Source: Aliicoccus persicus
GTDB lineage: Bacteria > Bacillota > Bacilli > Staphylococcales > Salinicoccaceae
Direction: 5' to 3'
Assembly: GCF_900110815.1 (NCBI RefSeq)
Contig: NZ_FOIT01000004.1
Coordinates: 156,079-209,326 of the forward strand
Length of the DNA: 53,248 nt
Numbering within the stretch: the stretch's first letter is position 1; every line of letters starts with the position of its first letter. Below the pieces are notes generated by a model that was given only the letters and a program-made list of their open reading frames with translations, did no database searches and had not been told where the DNA came from. Below, piece after piece: positions 42,379 through 52,524 of the stretch. A program made the translations under genes and the position numbers.

Positions 42379-43527
42379 ATGTCTAGTAAGTATTATCGTT
42401 CTACAATTATGGAAGTAGATTTGGAACGCATTGAGCATAACTTAAGCGAATATAAACGCGTGGTGCCGAACAAGCAGATGATCGCAGTCATTAAAGCGAA
42501 TGGCTATGGGCTTGGCAGTACAGTGCTCGCTGAATTTTTATCTGAAAAAGGTATAGATTTTTTTGCGGTTGCGACACTTGATGAAGCGATTGAACTTCGC
42601 ATGCATGGTATACGCGATAAAATACTCGTGCTCGGTGCGATTATTCCGAAAGATATAAACAAAGCGATTCAACACCGCATCGCTGTTACAGCACCGAGTC
42701 TTAACTGGGTAAAACAGGCGAAAGCAAAGGTGAAGGATAAATACGAAAAAGAAGTATGGATTCATATTAAAGTGAATAACGGCTTTAATCGGCAGGGGAC
42801 AAATGATGTCGGAGAGTTAAAGCAGATGGTGGAAGAGATTAAAAATTTCAAATACTTTAAGTATGAAGGTCTGTATTCTCATTTCAGTTCGGCGAATGAA
42901 GATAACGATAAGACATCTGTTGAATATGAACGCTTTAAAGGAATCATACAAGCGCTTGAGCATCCACCATATGTGCATATACAAAATACTGCTGGTGCAT
43001 TAACGATTGATGCATCAGTGTGCAATGCAATGCGCATAGGTATCGGACTGTTCGGCTATTATCCGAGTGAATTCGTCCGTCAGTCAACAGATATCAAATT
43101 ATGCGCAGCAGTACAGCTAAAAACGAAAGTGTTAGATGAACAATTCTTAGATGAAAATGATGTTGTTGGTTACGGTCAAACGTACAGTGCAAAGTCTAAA
43201 GAAAAGATTGTCATCTTACCGATCGGATATGCGGATGGGTTTACGCGTCAGATGAAAGGTTACAAAATGATAATTAATGATTCAGAATGCGAAGTCGTCG
43301 GAAATGTATGTATGGATATGACGATGGTACGTGTGCCAGATAGCGTTCAAATTGGTGATGAAGTGACAATCGTCTCAAACGAAGATTCACATACGAATTC
43401 ATTATATATTTATGCAGAACATATGGATTCTATCACCTATGAGGCGCTTTGTTTAATTTCTAGAAGAGTCCCGAGAAAGTATGTTTATGGGGACTCAGAG
43501 TTCGTGAATAACGATGTTTTAAAATAA
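42379..43527 (+). CDS. alr: Alanine racemase
   Basis: 382 aa PLP barrel enzyme that supplies D-alanine for the wall and teichoic acids. PLP lysine K39 in VIKANGYGLG, VGYGQTY with the catalytic tyrosine, and CMDMTMVRVP. The usual KxDTGMxRxG segment reads IKVNNGFNRQG, keeping the Lys and Arg but changing the Asp-Thr. AAGGAGTG precedes the ATG. Confidence 0.95.
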   Translation: MSSKYYRSTIMEVDLERIEHNLSEYKRVVPNKQMIAVIKANGYGLGSTVLAEFLSEKGIDFFAVATLDEAIELRMHGIRDKILVLGAIIPKDINKAIQHRIAVTAPSLNWVKQAKAKVKDKYEKEVWIHIKVNNGFNRQGTNDVGELKQMVEEIKNFKYFKYEGLYSHFSSANEDNDKTSVEYERFKGIIQALEHPPYVHIQNTAGALTIDASVCNAMRIGIGLFGYYPSEFVRQSTDIKLCAAVQLKTKVLDEQFLDENDVVGYGQTYSAKSKEKIVILPIGYADGFTRQMKGYKMIINDSECEVVGNVCMDMTMVRVPDSVQIGDEVTIVSNEDSHTNSLYIYAEHMDSITYEALCLISRRVPRKYVYGDSEFVNNDVLK

Positions 43528-43580
43528 GTAGTCCATAATAATATAAAGTGGTATTATTGAACGTATAGGAGTGAGATATT

Positions 43581-43775
43581 GTGTCAGTATTTAAGTGCGA
43601 AACTACAGATGACGCGATGCGGAAAGGTTATGCAGAAATGTATGAGATTAATCTATCTATCTCCAAAGCTTATTTTTCTACAGAATCAGAAGCAGCAGTT
43701 TTAAGTGATAAAAATATAATGTCAAAAAGATGGTGTCTAGATGAAACGAGGAGAGATTTATCTAGCCAATCTTGA
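43581..43775 (+). CDS. mazE: Antitoxin MazE
   Basis: 64 aa. The core [20 protein letters not shown] aligns with staphylococcal MazE (KEGYSQMADLNLSL). GTG start after GGAGTGAG. The C-terminal 12 residues are encoded in a 35-base overlap with mazF, longer than in S. aureus. Neutralises MazF. Directly upstream of mazF and rsbU, the normal staphylococcal position. Confidence 0.82.
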   Translation: MSVFKCETTDDAMRKGYAEMYEINLSISKAYFSTESEAAVLSDKNIMSKRWCLDETRRDLSSQS

Positions 43776-44115
43776 TCCGGTAGAAGGTTCTGAACAGGGT
43801 GGTAACCGACCTGTACTGGTCATTCAAAATAATGTGGGTAACTATCACAGTCCGACTGTGATAGTTGCGGCAATAACAGGACGGATCAATAAGGCAAAAA
43901 TACCGACACATGTGGAAATTGCAAAAGATACATATAACTTGGAGAAAGACTCCGTCATTCTCCTTGAGCAGATTAGAACAATCGACAAGAAGCGACTGCA
44001 GGAAAAGCTGACGAGCTTATCAAAAGATAAAATGCAAGAAGTTAATGAAGCGTTGAAAGTCAGTCTGGAATTAAATCCATCCAAGAAGAAAAAACATAAA
44101 AAGCATTACTCATAA
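43741..44115 (+). CDS. mazF: Endoribonuclease toxin MazF
   Basis: 124 aa. Sequence-specific mRNA interferase. [20 protein letters not shown] with the catalytic arginine in the following [10 protein letters not shown], and IPTHVEI. Lys-rich tail. Tight overlap with mazE supports coupled translation in which antitoxin is made first. Confidence 0.95.
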   Translation: MKRGEIYLANLDPVEGSEQGGNRPVLVIQNNVGNYHSPTVIVAAITGRINKAKIPTHVEIAKDTYNLEKDSVILLEQIRTIDKKRLQEKLTSLSKDKMQEVNEALKVSLELNPSKKKKHKKHYS

Positions 44116-44144
44116 TTGACGTCAAACATACGTCACTTTATGTT
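44116..44144 (+). promoter_or_regulatory. SigA-type promoter of rsbU
   Basis: TTGACG, 17-bp spacer, TATGTT. The spacer carries TGACGT/ACGTCA arms. Confidence 0.55.
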
Positions 44145-44168
44145 ATTAATTTGATGGAGGGAATGGAT

Positions 44169-45179
44169 TTGCCATATACACAAAACATATATGATGACTA
44201 TAAAGACATAGTCAGGCGCTATGTATTAGGCCAAGAACAAGAAGCACTCCATCAGTGTCTTGGTTTTTGCGAGCGCGTGATTAAAATGAATTCTGCTACA
44301 GAAGAACTTGTTCAAATACATATGGATGTTGTCGATGAAATCGATTTAAAAGATGCATCAGAAATTAAAAAGAGCTTAGAAATTTTAAGAGAAGTACATA
44401 TTAAACTGGGTGTATCATTTAAAGTTTACCGAGACATGGCAGAAAAAATTGAAGTTCACGATAAAGAGCTAGATGTCGCTTCTCAATTACAGGATTCGAT
44501 GTTAAAGACGACGATTCCAAAATTCGATGGTATCGATCTCGGTGTGCTCAGCGTACCTGCAAACAAGGTGAGTGGAGATTATTTTAATATCATTGACCAC
44601 AATGACGGCATGATGACATTTGGTGTCGCTGACGTCATTGGTAAAGGTATTCCTGCAGCACTAGCAATGAGCATGATCAAGTTTAGTATGGATAGCAACG
44701 GCTATAGTCAATACCCGAGTGATTCATTGAGAAAACTTAACCGTGTCGTTGAAAAGAATATCAATCAAAATATGTTTATTACGATGTTTTACGGCATGTT
44801 TGATAACAATACAAAGTTACTATACTATGCTTCAGCTGGACATGAACCAGCACTTGTCTATCGCTATGAGACGGATACGTTTGAAGAGATCGATGCCAAG
44901 GGAATCGTCCTGGGTGTCAAGAAGTTTGTGACTTATGAGCAACGCCAAGTGAGGATGGCAGAGCGAGATATGTTGATCGTATTTACAGATGGTGTCAGTG
45001 AACTAAGAAAACGCGATGATACGATTATAGATTTTAATGAAATAAAAGAAATGATACGAGTAAACCGAGATGGACACCCACAAGATATTGTGCAGTTCAT
45101 CTATGAGAAATTGATTTCCATTACACACCCGACAAAACGTGATGATTTAACACTATTTATTTTAAAGAATTTAAATTAA
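44169..45179 (+). CDS. rsbU: PP2C-type phosphatase RsbU
   Basis: 336 aa. Dephosphorylates RsbV to release SigB. N-terminal helical domain (1-105), then the PP2C-like domain with SGDYFNI, FGVADVIGKGIPAALAM, SAGHEPALV and FTDGVSELR. TTG 44169 lies eight bases after GGAGGG; the ATGs at 44154 and 44163 overlap or abut that site. No rsbR/S/T genes are present, as in staphylococci. Confidence 0.92.
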   Translation: MPYTQNIYDDYKDIVRRYVLGQEQEALHQCLGFCERVIKMNSATEELVQIHMDVVDEIDLKDASEIKKSLEILREVHIKLGVSFKVYRDMAEKIEVHDKELDVASQLQDSMLKTTIPKFDGIDLGVLSVPANKVSGDYFNIIDHNDGMMTFGVADVIGKGIPAALAMSMIKFSMDSNGYSQYPSDSLRKLNRVVEKNINQNMFITMFYGMFDNNTKLLYYASAGHEPALVYRYETDTFEEIDAKGIVLGVKKFVTYEQRQVRMAERDMLIVFTDGVSELRKRDDTIIDFNEIKEMIRVNRDGHPQDIVQFIYEKLISITHPTKRDDLTLFILKNLN

Positions 45180-45182
45180 TAC

Positions 45183-45208
45183 GGTTAAAATGGTATGTAT
45201 GAGGGTAT
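45183..45208 (+). promoter_or_regulatory. SigB-dependent promoter upstream of rsbV
   Basis: GGTTAA, 14-bp spacer, GGGTAT. This fits the SigB consensus (GTTTAA, 12-15, GGGTAT) with one mismatch and gives positive autoregulation of rsbV-rsbW-sigB as in S. aureus and B. subtilis. Confidence 0.8.
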
Positions 45209-45252
45209 TTTAATCTAAATGCATATCATTTTTTTAGTGAAAGGGATTAATG

Positions 45253-45576
45253 ATGAACTTAACTATAATGACTGAAAAACGCGATTCACATTACTTTATG
45301 ACACTTGACGGGGAACTCGATCTATACACAGCTTCAAAGTTTCAAGAAGCACTTGAACCAATAAAATCCGAAGGGACACATGATATAAAGATAGATTTAT
45401 CAAAGTTATCATATATGGATTCTACTGGTTTAGGTATTTTTGTGGGTACTTTGAAATCTCTTGGAAAGAATAATAATGAGTTATACGTTATCGGCGCATC
45501 TGAAAGAATTGAGCGCTTATTCGAAATTACTGGTTTGAAGGATCTTATGAATATTACAAAGGGTGACGAATCATGA
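45253..45576 (+). CDS. rsbV: Anti-sigma-B factor antagonist RsbV
   Basis: 107 aa STAS domain. Phosphorylation site S57 in [10 protein letters not shown]. Unphosphorylated RsbV binds RsbW and frees SigB. ATG 45253 gives the better spacing from AAAGGG; ATG 45250 is one codon earlier. ATGA overlap with rsbW. Confidence 0.95.
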   Translation: MNLTIMTEKRDSHYFMTLDGELDLYTASKFQEALEPIKSEGTHDIKIDLSKLSYMDSTGLGIFVGTLKSLGKNNNELYVIGASERIERLFEITGLKDLMNITKGDES

Positions 45577-46049
45577 GCGTAAACTATGACTATGTAGAGA
45601 TGAAATTTCCTGCAAGTGCAGAATACGTTGGCTTAATTCGATTAACATTATCTGGAGTCTTCTCTAGAGCAGGTGCATCATACGACCAGATAGAGGATTC
45701 AAAAATTGCCGTTTCTGAAGCGGTAACGAATGCAGTTAAACATGCATACAAAGATGGTGAACAAGGTGATATTACAATTGGTTTTGCTATTTATCCTGAA
45801 AAAATAGAAATTGTTGTGTCGGACAAAGGAAAGAGCTTTAACTATGAAGAAGTTAGAGAAGACCTTGGACCATATGACAAAGATGAGAATGTTGATTTTC
45901 TTAGAGAAGGTGGGCTAGGGTTATTCTTAATCGAAGCGTTGATGGATGAAGTGTTTGTTAAAAAAGATTCAGGTGTTACAATTAGCATGACGAAGTATAT
46001 GGATGAAAGCCAGGTGCACGCGGATGGAGAATCAATCACTAACGGATAA
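45573..46049 (+). CDS. rsbW: Anti-sigma-B factor / serine kinase RsbW
   Basis: 158 aa GHKL-fold kinase. N box [16 protein letters not shown] and [11 protein letters not shown]-binding motifs. Holds SigB inactive and phosphorylates RsbV. The C-terminal end overlaps sigB by 26 bases. Confidence 0.95.
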   Translation: MSVNYDYVEMKFPASAEYVGLIRLTLSGVFSRAGASYDQIEDSKIAVSEAVTNAVKHAYKDGEQGDITIGFAIYPEKIEIVVSDKGKSFNYEEVREDLGPYDKDENVDFLREGGLGLFLIEALMDEVFVKKDSGVTISMTKYMDESQVHADGESITNG

Positions 46050-46803
46050 TAATCAATCGAGCGATGATATCAACGCACTCATAAAGGCATACCAGACTGA
46101 AGGTGACGAGGAAGCACAAACTGAGCTCGTTAAACACTACACGAAACTGATTGAATCACTTGCATATCGTTATTCTAAAGGTCAGAGTCACCACGAAGAT
46201 TTAGTACAGGTCGGCATGGTCGGACTACTCGGTGCAATTAAGCGTTTCGATACTTCATTTGAACGAAAGTTCGAAGCTTTTTTAGTACCGACGGTTGCAG
46301 GTGAAATTAAACGTTATTTACGTGATAAGACGTGGAGTGTACATGTTCCACGACGCATTAAAGAGATTGGCCCAAAGATTAAATCTGCAACGGATGAACT
46401 GACTAATGAACTGGGACGTTCACCGCGAGTGGATGAGATTGCTGATTTTTTAGAAGTGACGACTGAAGAAGTGTTAGAGGCGATGGAAATGGGCCAAAGC
46501 TATAATGCACTCAGTGTCGATCACGCCATTGAAGCGGATAAGGAAGGCTCGACTGTGACATTGCTCGATGTCATGGGGCAAGCTGATGATAACTATGAGC
46601 TCACTGAAAAACGCATGATATTAGAGCGTGTGCTGCCCCTTTTAAGTGATCGAGAACGTCAAATTATACAATATACATTTATTGAAGAACTTTCTCAAAA
46701 AGAAGTCGGAGAAAAAATTGGTTTGAGTCAAATGCACGTCTCGCGATTACAGCGTGTCGCGATAGAGAAACTCAGACATGCAGTTCAAAATGCTGATAAT
46801 TAG
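46024..46803 (+). CDS. sigB: RNA polymerase sigma factor SigB
   Basis: 259 aa general stress sigma factor. Region 2 [14 protein letters not shown]...[20 protein letters not shown], region 3 with KEIGPKIK, and region 4 [23 protein letters not shown] 46024 is preceded by CAGGTG. The N-terminal ~20 residues differ from S. aureus; the rest is highly similar. Confidence 0.96.
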   Translation: MENQSLTDNNQSSDDINALIKAYQTEGDEEAQTELVKHYTKLIESLAYRYSKGQSHHEDLVQVGMVGLLGAIKRFDTSFERKFEAFLVPTVAGEIKRYLRDKTWSVHVPRRIKEIGPKIKSATDELTNELGRSPRVDEIADFLEVTTEEVLEAMEMGQSYNALSVDHAIEADKEGSTVTLLDVMGQADDNYELTEKRMILERVLPLLSDRERQIIQYTFIEELSQKEVGEKIGLSQMHVSRLQRVAIEKLRHAVQNADN

Positions 46804-46806
46804 AAG

Positions 46807-46837
46807 ACCTCTTAATTCGTTAAGAGGTTTTTATTTT
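46807..46837 (+). terminator. Terminator after sigB
   Basis: ACCTCTTAA-TTCG-TTAAGAGGT then TTTTATTTTT; the UUCG-type loop is very stable. Confidence 0.92.
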
Positions 46838-46850
46838 TAGGAGAATACAT

Positions 46851-48989
46851 ATGAATGAATCATTGGTTAAACTGCTCGTGCAGTCGTTAAAACTTAAAGA
46901 AAGTAACATCAAGAATGTCATCCAGCTATTAGATGAAGGGAACACGGTCCCATTCATCGCACGCTATCGTAAAGAGATGACGGGCAACATGGATGAAGAG
47001 CAGATCAATACGATTGAAACAGAGTACAAGTATTTAGAAAATCTGGAGAAAAGAAAACAAGAAGTCATTCGATTGATCGATGAACAAGGGATGCTTGATG
47101 ATGAGTTAAAGTCTGATATCTTACGTCAAACAAAGCTCAACCGTGTTGAAGATTTATATCGCCCGTTTAAGCAAAAGAAGAAGACACGTGCGACAGAAGC
47201 GAAGCGAATGGGGCTAGAACCACTCGCGAAATTTATTTTTTCACAACAGTCCGATGCTGTTGAATCAGAAGCGACGAAGTATTTGAATGAAGAAGTCGAA
47301 ACGACAGAATCTGCAATCAGTGGGGCACTTGATATCATCGCAGAGCAAATGTCAGATTCCCCAAAATATCGAAGCTATATTTTAAGAGTGTTCAAAGTAG
47401 ACGGTGTCATTGAATCTAAGAAAAAGAGAAATGCTGTCGATGAACAAGGCATTTTTGAAATGTACTATGACTACACAGAAAAAGTAGAGACCATTGTTCC
47501 GCACCGTGTTTTGGCACTGAACCGTGGTGAGCGAGAAAATGTGTTAACGGTGAAAATAACAATCGACGAATCACGCCTCGTGCGCTATATAATGAATCAG
47601 ATTATTAGACCAAATTCTAAAACGCGTGATTATTTAGAAACGGCAGTTATGGATGGATTAAAGCGATTGATTCTGCCAAGTATCGAACGTGAAGTGAGAG
47701 CCGATTTAAGCGAGATGAGTGAAGCGCATGCTGTAAACATCTTCAAAGAAAACTTAACGAAGCTACTCTTGACACCACCATTAAAAGGGAAGGTCATTCT
47801 CGGTGTCGATCCAGCATTCAGAACAGGTTGTAAGCTTGCAGTCATTAACCGCGACGGTGCATTTATAGATAAAGGCGTCATCTACCCACATCCACCACAA
47901 GTAAAAGTGGATGATGCGAAATCAACCGTTAAGAAAATGATTAAGGAATTCGATGTTGAATTAATTGCAATCGGTAATGGGACCGCATCGCGAGAGACGG
48001 AGAGCTTTATCAGTGAAGTCATCAATGAAATGGACGCGGATGTGCCATTTATTATCGCGAATGAGGCGGGTGCATCTGTCTATTCAGCATCTCAGATTGC
48101 TCGTGATGAATTCCCGAACTTAAATGTTGAAGAACGCAGTGCAATTTCTATTGCACGACGTGTGCAAGACCCACTGAGTGAACTTGTGAAAATTGATCCG
48201 AAATCGATCGGTGTTGGACAGTACCAACATGATTTAAATCAGAAATTTTTAACGGAGTCATTAGATTTCGTCGTCGATACATCAGTGAACAGAGTTGGGG
48301 TCAATGTGAATACAGCATCACCTATATTATTGCAACACGTCTCTGGTTTGTCTGCAACGATTAGTAATAATATCGTTAAGGAAAGAGAAGCTAAAGGTGG
48401 CTTTAAACGACGCAGTGAACTTGCGTCAGTACCGAGACTTGGTAAGAAGACATTCGAACAAAGCGTTGGATTTTTACGCGTGTACGATGGGGACGAACCA
48501 CTTGATGTCACACCGATTCACCCGGAAAATTATGATGTGGCATACAAGGTCTTAGATTTGCTTGGTGTAGCAGCAAATACACTCGGGACAGATGAAGCGA
48601 TCTCAAAGATAGAAATTGCAGATAGTAAAGCATTGGCGGAACAATTTGATGTCGGGATGCCAACAATGACTGATATATTAGAAAGTTTAAAAGCACCGCT
48701 TAGAGATATTCGTGAAGACTTTGAAACACCACTATTAAAAACAGAAGTCAGAACACTGGAAGATTTAAAAGAGGGCATGAAGTTAACAGGAACCGTGCGC
48801 AACGTGACCGATTTCGGTGCATTTGTTGATATCGGTGTGAAAAATGACGGACTTGTCCATGTATCTCAACTGAGCAATCGATTTGTAAAAAATCCAATGG
48901 ATATTGTTTCAGTCGGGGATATTGTAGATGTGACAGTTATCGGCGTCGATATGAATAAGGGTAGAGTGAGTCTATCTATGAAGAAATAA
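46851..48989 (+). CDS. tex: Tex family RNA-binding transcription accessory protein
   Basis: 712 aa. N-terminal helical Tex domain, YqgF-like nuclease-fold domain (ILGVDPAFRTGCK), helix-hairpin-helix stretch (NTASPILLQHVSGL, VPRLGKKTFEQ) and a C-terminal S1 domain (about 643-712, GTVRNVTDFGAFVDIGVKND). Conserved next to sigB in staphylococci. TTAGGAGAA precedes the ATG. Confidence 0.95.
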   Translation: MNESLVKLLVQSLKLKESNIKNVIQLLDEGNTVPFIARYRKEMTGNMDEEQINTIETEYKYLENLEKRKQEVIRLIDEQGMLDDELKSDILRQTKLNRVEDLYRPFKQKKKTRATEAKRMGLEPLAKFIFSQQSDAVESEATKYLNEEVETTESAISGALDIIAEQMSDSPKYRSYILRVFKVDGVIESKKKRNAVDEQGIFEMYYDYTEKVETIVPHRVLALNRGERENVLTVKITIDESRLVRYIMNQIIRPNSKTRDYLETAVMDGLKRLILPSIEREVRADLSEMSEAHAVNIFKENLTKLLLTPPLKGKVILGVDPAFRTGCKLAVINRDGAFIDKGVIYPHPPQVKVDDAKSTVKKMIKEFDVELIAIGNGTASRETESFISEVINEMDADVPFIIANEAGASVYSASQIARDEFPNLNVEERSAISIARRVQDPLSELVKIDPKSIGVGQYQHDLNQKFLTESLDFVVDTSVNRVGVNVNTASPILLQHVSGLSATISNNIVKEREAKGGFKRRSELASVPRLGKKTFEQSVGFLRVYDGDEPLDVTPIHPENYDVAYKVLDLLGVAANTLGTDEAISKIEIADSKALAEQFDVGMPTMTDILESLKAPLRDIREDFETPLLKTEVRTLEDLKEGMKLTGTVRNVTDFGAFVDIGVKNDGLVHVSQLSNRFVKNPMDIVSVGDIVDVTVIGVDMNKGRVSLSMKK

Positions 48990-48993
48990 AAAT

Positions 48994-49034
48994 AAGCAGT
49001 GATTGACAATATATCTGTCAATCGCTGCTTTATT
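48994..49034. terminator. Bidirectional terminator between tex and the symporter
   Basis: AAGCAGTGATTGACA (48994-49008) pairs with TGTCAATCGCTGCTT (49016-49030). Confidence 0.85.
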
Positions 49035-49041
49035 GTGTAAA

Positions 49042-50442
49042 TTATAGTTCTCGATGTATTTCTCTGGAACGTACTTTCAAGTACTTCTTCGTTTCGTTTG
49101 CAACGACACCGGATAGGAGTAACAATCCGATTAAGTTTGGTATTGCCATCATCGCATTGAAGATATCCGCGAAGTTCCAAACAAGTTGTAATGGAACAAC
49201 AGCACCGAAGAAAATAGCAATTGTGAAAATAACACGGTATAGCATTGTGAAATTGTCACCGACTAAGTATGTGAAACATTTCTCACCGAAGTAACTCCAA
49301 CCGACCATCGTTGAGAAGATAAACGTCACGAGCGTAATGGCGATGACGTACTGACCGATATTACCTGGTAAAAGGGCGTCGAAGCTCATCGCGGTTAATG
49401 TTGCACCTTCAAGTCCTGTTGAGTATAAATCTGCCATCGTTAAAGCTAAGCCAGTCACGGTACAAACGATAATCGTATCGATGAATACTTGAGTCATCGC
49501 AATGACTGCTTGGCGTCCAGGTAAATCAGTGACAGCGGCAGCAGAAGCAATAGCCCCTGTACCAAGACCAGCTTCGTTTGAGAATAGACCACGTGCGACC
49601 CCCCAACGAATTACTGAACCGATCGCTCCACCTGCGACAGCTTGCCCCGTAAATGCATCATAGAAAATTAGTCCAAAAGCTGCAGGCACATCAGCCAGGT
49701 TGAAGACGATGATACCTATACCTGCGATCATATAGAAGACAATCATCAATGGAACGAAGAATGCAACGACGCGTCCGATTGATTTAATCCCACCTATAAT
49801 AACGAGACCAACAAGTACGGCGAATACGATACCTGTGACAAATGTTGGTACATTAAATGTACCTTGCATAACATCTGAAGCAGTGTTCGCTTGTACCATG
49901 TTACCGATTCCAAAAATTGCAGAAACTGTTGCAAAGAATGCAAACATGACACCTAACCATTTACCAAAGTTAATTTTTTTGTATCGAAGGTTAAGACCGT
50001 GCTCCAAGAAGTACATCGGACCACCTGACATTTCACCCTTCGCATTCTTTTGACGGTACTTAACACCGAGAATACCTTCAGAGTATTTCGTAGCTAGACC
50101 AACTAAAGCGGTCATCCACATCCAAAACACTGCACCAGGACCACCGAGTACGACGGCAGTTGCAACACCGGCAACGTTACCGGTACCAACTGTCGCAGCA
50201 AGTGAAGTCATAACAGCTTGGAAATGTGAAATATCTCCTTCCTCACCAGGTACATCTTTAGACCTTTTGAACAGCATTCTAAGTGCATGTGGTAACATTC
50301 TAAAAGAGAAGAAAGACAAACGCACTGTTAAAATGAGTCCTGTACCGACAAGTAATACGAGGAGCGGGATCCCCCAAACGAAATCACTAATAGATCCAGT
50401 AATATCAAGTAAAAAGGTGTTTATATCATTAAACCAATCCAT
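49042..50442 (-). CDS. Alanine/glycine:cation symporter (AGCS family)
   Basis: 466 aa, ten or so membrane helices. AGCS signatures GNVAGVATAVVLGGPGAVFW, RGLFSNEAGLGTGAIA and the N-terminal FxWGIPLLVLL. Takes up alanine or glycine with sodium or protons; S. aureus and B. subtilis AlsT-like proteins are close in type. ATG follows TTAGGAGGA. May supply alanine to the Alr pathway, an inference from substrate only. Confidence 0.92.
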   Translation of the reverse strand: MDWFNDINTFLLDITGSISDFVWGIPLLVLLVGTGLILTVRLSFFSFRMLPHALRMLFKRSKDVPGEEGDISHFQAVMTSLAATVGTGNVAGVATAVVLGGPGAVFWMWMTALVGLATKYSEGILGVKYRQKNAKGEMSGGPMYFLEHGLNLRYKKINFGKWLGVMFAFFATVSAIFGIGNMVQANTASDVMQGTFNVPTFVTGIVFAVLVGLVIIGGIKSIGRVVAFFVPLMIVFYMIAGIGIIVFNLADVPAAFGLIFYDAFTGQAVAGGAIGSVIRWGVARGLFSNEAGLGTGAIASAAAVTDLPGRQAVIAMTQVFIDTIIVCTVTGLALTMADLYSTGLEGATLTAMSFDALLPGNIGQYVIAITLVTFIFSTMVGWSYFGEKCFTYLVGDNFTMLYRVIFTIAIFFGAVVPLQLVWNFADIFNAMMAIPNLIGLLLLSGVVANETKKYLKVRSREIHREL

Positions 50443-50486
50443 AGAAATCCTCCTAATATGTAAATTTACTACTAAACCATGTTTTT

Positions 50487-50515
50487 AATTTACTGAACAT
50501 TATGAATACTGTCAA
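50487..50515 (-). promoter_or_regulatory. Promoter of the alanine symporter gene
   Basis: Minus strand: perfect TTGACA (50510-50515), 17-bp spacer, TAAATT (50487-50492), about 45 bp before the ATG. Confidence 0.6.
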
Positions 50516-50589
50516 TGGCAATTTTAAATAATTATACAAAATTTTATAAAACGTTGCATAATTCTAGAAAATGTGATAGTTGATAAAAT

Positions 50590-50628
50590 ATAAAAAACTC
50601 GGAAATCCAATTGAAGATTTCCGAGTTT
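50590..50628 (-). terminator. Terminator of the catalase gene
   Basis: AAACTCGGAAATC (50595-50607) / GATTTCCGAGTTT (50616-50628), with a T-run on the minus strand. Confidence 0.9.
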
Positions 50629-50649
50629 AATTTATTTTAAATCATTTAA

Positions 50650-52155
50650 TTATCTGTTGTGGAAGAAGTCACCGTTCTCTAAATCAACATCATTGATGTC
50701 AATGCCAAGTGCTTCTGCTACACCTTTACCGTAATCTGGGTCTGCATGGTAGCAGTTAAAGATATGACGGTGTTTTGTACGTGTCGTTGTGCCTTGCATT
50801 TCAGCTGCTGTATTTTTGAATAAGCGTTGTTTATCTTCATCTGATTGAAGACGGAATAACTTACCAGGTTGTTCATAGTAATGATCATCGTCTTCTCTGA
50901 AGTTATGCTCGTAAACTGAAGCAAGTTCTAAATCTAATGCCGGTTGTTTTTTATCTTTTTGTGATTCGAACGCACCGTAACTATTTGGATAGTAGTTGAT
51001 GTGACTACCTAAGTTACCATCTGTACGCATTGCACCATCACGAGAGAATGGGCAAACATTTGTTGCACCTTTCGGACTGTTTACCGGAATTTGGTGATGG
51101 TTCACACCTAAGCGGTAGCGCTGTGCATCACCGTAAGAGAACAAACGTCCTTGTAACATTTTGTCTGGTGAGAATCCAATACCAGGGATGATGTTCGTCG
51201 GTGCAAATGCTGCTTGTTCTACTTCAGCGAAGTAGTTCTCAGGGTTTTTGTTTAATTCGAATTCACCGACCTCGATCAGTGGGTATTCACCTTTGTACCA
51301 AACTTTAGTTAAATCAAATGGGTTATGGTAATGATTTTTCGCTTGTTCTTCAGTCATTACTTGGATATAAACTTTCCATTTAGGGAAGTCGCCACGCTCG
51401 ATTGCATCGAATAGGTCACGTTGAGATGATTCTCTGTCTTGACCAACAACATTCTCTGCTTCTTCAGCACTATAGTTTTCGATACCTTGTTGTGTTCTGA
51501 AGTGGAATTTCACCCAGACACGCTCATTATTTTCATTGATCATAGAATAAGTGTGAGAACCGAACCCGTGCATGTTTCTGAATCCTTTCGGAATTCCACG
51601 CTCAGTCATGATAATTGTTACTTGGTGTAATGACTCTGGTAAGTTTGTCCAGAAGTCCCAGTTGCTTTCAGCATTATGCATGTTTGTTTTAGGGTCGCGC
51701 TTTACAACGTGGTTTAAACTTGGGAATAGTTTAGGATCACGGAAGAAGAAGACAGGCGTATTATTACCAACTAAGTCCCAGTTCCCTTCTTCAGTATAGA
51801 ACTTCAGTGCGAATCCACGGATATCACGCTCAGCATCCGCAGCACCACGTTCACCAGCAACAGTAGAGAAGCGTGCGAACATGTCTGTTTTCTTTCCAAC
51901 TTCACTGAAGATATTTGCTTTTGTATATTGTGTAATGTCATGTGTTACGGTGAATGTACCGTAAGCACCTGAACCTTTTGCATGCATACGACGCTCAGGA
52001 ATCACTTCACGGTCGAAGTGTGCCATCATGTCTAAGAAATATGGATCTTCCATCACTAATGGACCACGTGGACCAGCAGTTCTAGAATTTTCACGATCGC
52101 CAACAGGATTACCAAACAGAGTTGTTAACTTTGAATCTTTGTACTCTTTACTCAT
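50650..52155 (-). CDS. katA: Monofunctional haem catalase
   Basis: 501 aa, clade 3 small-subunit size. Degrades hydrogen peroxide. Distal H58 ([12 protein letters not shown]), the asparagine in [14 protein letters not shown] and the proximal haem tyrosine in [23 protein letters not shown] precedes the ATG. The PerR box upstream indicates peroxide-induced expression. Staphylococcal katA belongs to the same regulon. Confidence 0.96.
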   Translation of the reverse strand: MSKEYKDSKLTTLFGNPVGDRENSRTAGPRGPLVMEDPYFLDMMAHFDREVIPERRMHAKGSGAYGTFTVTHDITQYTKANIFSEVGKKTDMFARFSTVAGERGAADAERDIRGFALKFYTEEGNWDLVGNNTPVFFFRDPKLFPSLNHVVKRDPKTNMHNAESNWDFWTNLPESLHQVTIIMTERGIPKGFRNMHGFGSHTYSMINENNERVWVKFHFRTQQGIENYSAEEAENVVGQDRESSQRDLFDAIERGDFPKWKVYIQVMTEEQAKNHYHNPFDLTKVWYKGEYPLIEVGEFELNKNPENYFAEVEQAAFAPTNIIPGIGFSPDKMLQGRLFSYGDAQRYRLGVNHHQIPVNSPKGATNVCPFSRDGAMRTDGNLGSHINYYPNSYGAFESQKDKKQPALDLELASVYEHNFREDDDHYYEQPGKLFRLQSDEDKQRLFKNTAAEMQGTTTRTKHRHIFNCYHADPDYGKGVAEALGIDINDVDLENGDFFHNR

Positions 52156-52188
52156 TTAAAATTATCCTCCTAAAGTTTATAATCTTAT

Positions 52189-52203
52189 TTAGAATGATTA
52201 TAA
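52189..52203 (-). promoter_or_regulatory. PerR box upstream of katA
   Basis: On the minus strand TTATAATCATTCTAA matches the PerR consensus TTATAATNATTATAA at all but one defined position. It overlaps a likely promoter (TTTATA, 17 bp, TATAAA). Confidence 0.8.
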
Positions 52204-52274
52204 ATAAAGTTTATCAATAAACGGCGGATAATTCAATTGGGTTGCTTATCTTTCCTCAACATTTTTTAAAAAAC

Positions 52275-52305
52275 TTTTAAAGCTTATTATTTTAAAGCTT
52301 ATTAT
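52275..52305. repeat. Two direct copies of a 16-bp AT-rich sequence
   Basis: TTTTAAAGCTTATTAT occurs at 52275-52290 and 52290-52305, sharing one base. It lies between katA and the tRNA cluster. No known operator recognised. Confidence 0.6.
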
Positions 52306-52378
52306 AATGAAGAAACTATTCAGAAAGCGTCCGAACAAGATAAAAATACAACCTCAGAATTATTTTTAATTAAAAGTG

Positions 52379-52407
52379 TTGACATTAAAGTCTGTACGTT
52401 ATATTAT
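52379..52407 (+). promoter_or_regulatory. tRNA-Glu / rRNA operon promoter
   Basis: Perfect TTGACA, 17-bp spacer, TATTAT, about 20 bp upstream of the first tRNA. Confidence 0.8.
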
Positions 52408-52428
52408 AAATATCGTTGCACCAAACAC

Positions 52429-52503
52429 GGCCCCTTGGTCAAGCGGTTAAGACACCGCCCTTTCACGGCGGTAACACGGGTTCGAATCCCGTAGGGGTCA
52501 CCA
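52429..52503 (+). tRNA. tRNA-Glu (TTC)
   Basis: Full cloverleaf: acceptor GGCCCCT/AGGGGTC, anticodon stem CCGCC/GGCGG with loop CTTTCAC (anticodon TTC at 52462-52464), T arm GTTCGAATC, and encoded CCA. Confidence 0.97.
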
Positions 52504-52524
52504 TCTAAATTTTTAAATTTGTTG

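Noticed and set aside
43581-43775. Treating the small frame before mazF as spurious
   Set aside because: It has a good ribosome binding site and its core aligns with staphylococcal MazE, so it was kept as a gene.
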